Shown in pieces: positions 60,559 to 64,000 of a stretch of 64,000 bases of DNA. The DNA is from Chelatococcus sp. YT9 (GTDB lineage: Bacteria > Pseudomonadota > Alphaproteobacteria > Rhizobiales > Beijerinckiaceae): NCBI RefSeq assembly GCF_018398315.1, contig NZ_JAHBRW010000001.1, positions 3,294,501 through 3,358,500 of the forward strand. Direction: 5' to 3'. Under the pieces are notes generated by a model. The model saw only the letters and a program-made list of their open reading frames with translations. It was not told the DNA's origin and searched no databases. The position numbers and the translations under genes are program-made. The number at the start of each line of letters is the position of its first letter. The first letter of the stretch is position 1.

Positions 60559-61200
60559 TCAGAATTGGGTGACGATCGCGGCGTCTTCGCGCGGGCTCGT
60601 AGTCGACACCGCTGTCTCCAGCTGCACGATGGCATCGCGTGCACTATCGGCCACGAGATAGCGGACCTCGAGCCCCGGGCGGATGAAGCCGGATTGGCTC
60701 ATATGGGCGAACAGATCGAGCAGAGGTTGCCAGAAATTCTGCGTATTCAGCAGAAGGATCGGCTTGGTATGGCGTCCCAGTTGGGACCAGGTCAACTGCT
60801 CGACTAGCTCTTCGAGCGTGCCGATGCCGCCTGGCAGGGCGATGAAGGCGTCGGCGCGTTCATACATGATCTGCTTGCGCGAATGCATGTCGGGCACGAC
60901 GATCGTTTCCTGGGCGTCCTCCAGCAGGATCTCGCGATCCTTCAGAAAGGTTGGGATGACGCCCGTCACTTCGCCCCCGGCCTCAAGCACCGCGCGGGCG
61001 ACTGTACCCATCAGTCCGATATTGCCGCCTCCATAGATGAGCCGGATTCCCGCATGCGCCATCGCCTGCCCCAACGCAGTGGCGTCCGAGGCGAATGCGG
61101 GATCAATTCCTGAGGCTGAGCCACAATAGACACAGATAGAGCGAATTGCAGTCATATCAAACGATGTGGCTGCCGCGGCGACGGTCGTCAAGCCCATCAT
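60559..61200 (-). CDS. LOG-family protein (TIGR00730)
   Basis: 213 residues from ATG at 61200 (GGAGAG upstream); MTAIRS at 61155 is the more usual family start. ICVYCGSASGIDPAFASDAT, LIYGGGNIGLMGTVARAVLE, then DMHSRKQIMYERADAFIALP and the signature PGGIGTLEELVEQLTW. Likely cytokinin-activating-type phosphoribohydrolase or a purine nucleotide hydrolase; exact substrate not predictable. Confidence 0.9.
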   Translation of the reverse strand: MMGLTTVAAAATSFDMTAIRSICVYCGSASGIDPAFASDATALGQAMAHAGIRLIYGGGNIGLMGTVARAVLEAGGEVTGVIPTFLKDREILLEDAQETIVVPDMHSRKQIMYERADAFIALPGGIGTLEELVEQLTWSQLGRHTKPILLLNTQNFWQPLLDLFAHMSQSGFIRPGLEVRYLVADSARDAIVQLETAVSTTSPREDAAIVTQF

Positions 61201-61386
61201 CGCCAGCTCTCTCCATGGAACCGCCGCGAATGGCGATTAAGGTGTTTTTTCCGCCACGTGGGTGGAATAATGAGCTTGCTGCCATGAGAAAGTCGTTATC
61301 CGTGGAGCGAGGCTCTGGAAGCCGCCTATCTAAATGGATAGCGTCACAACAGAGGGTCATACGAGGTTCGGGGGTCTAGGGACAGA

Positions 61387-62808
61387 ATGGCGCGCTCTCG
61401 CGGGATTCAGGTTGCTGTAGCCATCGGCGCCGCAGTAATTCTGGCGGTGCTCATCTATGTCTGGGGCGTACCCCGCCGCGCGGCGGAACCGACCGCACCC
61501 GCGCCGGTCGCTTCAGCACCCGCCGCCCCGTCCACGACGGCGACGCCTGCTCCTCAAGGAAGCGCCGGTCCGCCGGGGCAAGCCGTCTCGCCCGCGGGCG
61601 CCGGTGCTCCCCAGCAGGCATCCGCACCCCAGGCACCTGGCTCTCGGGGGCTTGGCTCTCCGGCACCCGGCTCTCGGGCACCCGGCCCTGAGATACCTGC
61701 GTCCCAATCGCCCGGCCAGGGCCAAGCCTCGACGCGGCCACAGCCTTCTGCCACCGCCCTGTCCTTCGATGTGGTGCGTGTTGAGCCCGATGGCTCGTCG
61801 GTAATCGCGGGGCGTGCCCCTCCCGGCTCCAAGGTCGAGCTTCTGCGCAACGGTCAGCCGATAGGCACCGTCGTCGCCGACGCAAGCGGGGCTTTCGCGA
61901 TGGTGCCGCCCCCGCTGGAGCCGGGCACGCACGAGCTTTCGCTCCGCTGCAGCCTCGACGGCAAAACGCTGGAATCTGGCGATACCGTCTCGGTTGTCAT
62001 CGCCGATGATCGCAAGACGGCACCTATGGTCGCGCTGCTATCGCCGAACAAGCCGGCCCAGGTCCTATCGCGCCCAAGCGGACAAGCAGCAGCGGCCATG
62101 ACGTCTGCAGGAACCCGGACCAACGCTGCTGCGCCTCTGCCGTCCCCGGCAGCTACGGGAGCACGGCCTCAACCGGCGGCGCCGACCGCTGCTGCCGCAC
62201 CCGCCGCCGGCGCATCACGGAGCGGGGTTGTCGTGGACACAGTCGAGGCGGAGGACGGTCGGATGTTTGTCTCCGGCCGCGCCGCGCCGTCGGCCACTGT
62301 CCGCCTTTATCTCAACGATAGCTACGTCGGCTCTGCCGTCACCGGGCCGGCCGGTCAGCTCTCCTTCACCATCGAGCGCGGGCTCGCGCCGGGCGAGTAC
62401 CGCGTCCGACTGGACGATGTCGAGCCAACGAGCGGAGCCGTCAACTCCCGCGCGGAAGTCGCGTTCACGATGCCGGCACCGGCGGTCGTGGGAGCGGTCT
62501 CGGCACCCGCACCGGGACTCGGGGGGCCGGTGGCAACGGCGCCGTCGGTCGCGGGCACAGCTCAGCCCTCGGCAGCAGGCGGGTCTGTTATCGCTAAGGC
62601 TCCGGCAGAGAATGCGGCGTCATCGGCCGTCGTCATTCCCGAGGTAAATACGACGACAGTTGTGCGTGGTGACAACCTTTGGCGCATCAGTCGACGCGTT
62701 TACGGGCGCGGGGCCCGCTATACGGTGATCTACGACGCCAATCACAACCAGATCCGCAATCATCACCTCATCTATCCCGGCCAGGTTTTCGTGCTGCCAC
62801 GCGGTTGA
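61387..62808 (+). CDS. LysM-domain protein with N-terminal membrane anchor
   Basis: 473 residues. Anchor helix at about 8-28 (QVAVAIGAAVILAVLIYVWG), long Pro/Ala/Gly linker, two Ig-like beta units (about 125-205 and 280-355: VVRVEPDGSSVIAGRAPPGS and VVDTVEAEDGRMFVSGRAAP, with similar layout), and a C-terminal LysM (VVRGDNLWRISRRVYGRGAR...IRNHHLIYPGQVFVLP). Anchored in the inner membrane with LysM in the periplasm binding peptidoglycan. Function unknown; such proteins are widespread in this order. Confidence 0.85.
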   Translation: MARSRGIQVAVAIGAAVILAVLIYVWGVPRRAAEPTAPAPVASAPAAPSTTATPAPQGSAGPPGQAVSPAGAGAPQQASAPQAPGSRGLGSPAPGSRAPGPEIPASQSPGQGQASTRPQPSATALSFDVVRVEPDGSSVIAGRAPPGSKVELLRNGQPIGTVVADASGAFAMVPPPLEPGTHELSLRCSLDGKTLESGDTVSVVIADDRKTAPMVALLSPNKPAQVLSRPSGQAAAAMTSAGTRTNAAAPLPSPAATGARPQPAAPTAAAAPAAGASRSGVVVDTVEAEDGRMFVSGRAAPSATVRLYLNDSYVGSAVTGPAGQLSFTIERGLAPGEYRVRLDDVEPTSGAVNSRAEVAFTMPAPAVVGAVSAPAPGLGGPVATAPSVAGTAQPSAAGGSVIAKAPAENAASSAVVIPEVNTTTVVRGDNLWRISRRVYGRGARYTVIYDANHNQIRNHHLIYPGQVFVLPRG

Positions 62809-62924
62809 ACGGCGAAGACCAGCGGTGCGTGCGGCCCTCGTAGACGGCGCGCGCGTCTTCGGGGCTGCATAGGCGGCCCTTTGCGCCTATATAGGGGCCG
62901 ACTTAAACTTTTGGATTGTCGATC

Positions 62925-64000
62925 ATGTTAGCGCCTACAGCCGGCGGGGCCGACCAGCAGCCCCAGTCGGGCAAACGTGCTTCCTCCGCCTTTGCGGCTA
63001 CCGCCCAGCGGCTCTGGCCCTATCTCTGGCCGCATGATCGCGCGGATCTGCGCGTCCGCATCTACCTAGCGGTCGGTCTGCTTGTGATCGCCAAGCTCGT
63101 CACCATCCTGATGCCTTACAGCTTCAAATGGGCGATCGATGCGCTGACGCTTGATGCGAAGGCTGTTGAGGCAGGTGAGGCGACCCCGCTGTGGGGCAGT
63201 GCGATCGCTCTCACCGTGCTTTATGGGGCCCTGCGCATCGCCATGGCGGTGCTGACCCAGGCGCGCGACGGGCTGTTCGCCTCTGTCGCGATGAATGCTG
63301 TGCGACGTCTTGCTCTGCAGACCTTCGAACACATGCACAGGCTGTCCCTGCGCTTTCACCTCGAGCGGAAGACGGGGGGCCTGACGCGTGTACTCGAACG
63401 TGGTCGCAACGGTATCGAGGAACTCGTTCGGCTAACGGTTCTGCAACTGCTGCCGACGATCCTCGAATTCGTGCTGGTTGTCGCCATTCTCTGGCTTCAG
63501 TTCGACTGGCGCTTCGCCGCCGTCGTCGTCGCGATGATCGCCTGTTATCTCTACTATACCTACAAGGCGACCCAGTGGCGCATCAGCATACGCCGCCGCA
63601 TGAACGACTCGGATTCGGACGCCAATACAAAGGCCATCGACTCCCTGCTCAACTATGAGACGGTGAAATATTTCGGCGCCGAGAAACGCGAGACTGCGCG
63701 CTACGACGTCTCCATGGAACGCTACGAGCACGCCAGCACGCAGACCTATACGTCGCTTGCCGTGCTCAATGCCGGGCAGGCCACCATTTTCACCATCGGT
63801 CTGACGCTCGTCATGGTGATGGCGGCCATCGACGTGAAGCAGGGACAGGCGACCATCGGCGATTTCGTGATGGTCAACGCCATGCTGATCCAGCTCTATA
63901 TGCCCCTCAACTTCATGGGCATGCTGTATCGCGAGATCAAACAGGCGCTGATCGATATCGCGGAGATCTTTGAGATTCTCTCCCGCAGCCCCGAGATTCA
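62925..64000 (+). CDS. ATM1-type ABC exporter, membrane domain (3' part outside window)
   Basis: 358 residues before the window edge. Six-helix exporter domain: WPYLWPHDRADLRVRIYLAV, ILMPYSFKWAIDALTL, the ATM1-type signature LSLRFHLERKTGGLTRVLER with GRNGIEELVRLTVLQLLPTI, then ANTKAIDSLLNYETVKYFGA and LNFMGMLYREIKQALIDIAE. This is the Atm1/ABCB7 group that exports glutathione-linked sulphur or metal conjugates. The ATPase domain must follow beyond 64000. Start ATG at 62925 is the first in frame. Confidence 0.92.
   Translation, partial: MLAPTAGGADQQPQSGKRASSAFAATAQRLWPYLWPHDRADLRVRIYLAVGLLVIAKLVTILMPYSFKWAIDALTLDAKAVEAGEATPLWGSAIALTVLYGALRIAMAVLTQARDGLFASVAMNAVRRLALQTFEHMHRLSLRFHLERKTGGLTRVLERGRNGIEELVRLTVLQLLPTILEFVLVVAILWLQFDWRFAAVVVAMIACYLYYTYKATQWRISIRRRMNDSDSDANTKAIDSLLNYETVKYFGAEKRETARYDVSMERYEHASTQTYTSLAVLNAGQATIFTIGLTLVMVMAAIDVKQGQATIGDFVMVNAMLIQLYMPLNFMGMLYREIKQALIDIAEIFEILSRSPEI

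Overview
The window is GC-rich alphaproteobacterial DNA, most likely from an order Hyphomicrobiales (Rhizobiales) genome of the Bosea/Chelatococcus/Methylobacterium kind. The basis is the presence of GcrA-type, DUF3572, DUF2059 and DUF2865 proteins, GAAC-N7-GAAC type SOS boxes, and housekeeping genes with the expected protein sequences. No genus can be fixed from the sequence alone.

Bases 1 to about 32,130 are a prophage that ends next to a tRNA-Val(CAC) gene. The left end lies outside the window. Reading left to right it has: a leftward early operon; an immunity region with an S24 (CI-like) repressor, a divergent Cro-like gene and four related operators; a possible replication origin; a tightly coupled rightward replication operon (GcrA-like, RusA, DnaA-domain-IV-like, DnaB-like); virion genes of a short-tailed, P22-like type; a mixed-strand island of very small accessory genes; a cell-wall hydrolase with repeats; tail fibres; a lysis cassette with nested spanins; and a distal accessory set (trypsin-like protease, HTH-metallophosphoesterase, DUF1937, DUF6378, SOS-controlled genes, SRAP/YedK peptidase).

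The prophage looks defective. No terminase, portal, scaffold or capsid gene lies between the replication and tail genes. A replication gene runs straight into the C-terminal fragment of an adaptor gene. A large structural gene at 9.7-11.6 kb is also broken by a frame change where a central part seems to be missing. No integrase is seen in the window.

Bases 32,131-64,000 are chromosome: tRNA-Val, a large membrane protein, gph, gabD, rpiA, a DUF2059 protein, an RTX-like protein, a tripartite tricarboxylate transporter (tctC-tctB-tctA), gor, an MFS transporter, a class II DAHP synthase with a terminator-like hairpin in its leader, glutamine-dependent nadE, gltX, a DUF2865 protein, a MarR regulator, creA, cysS-GNAT-cimA as a coupled operon, GC-rich palindromic intergenic repeats, a LOG-family protein, a LysM protein, and the start of an ATM1-type ABC exporter cut by the window edge.

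The most interesting parts are the 15.6-18.8 kb accessory island, which holds an orphan Cas2-like protein, a HigA-like N-terminal domain without its HTH, a DUF1508 protein, secreted small proteins and head-to-head genes whose start codons overlap, and the paired SOS boxes around the SRAP cluster.
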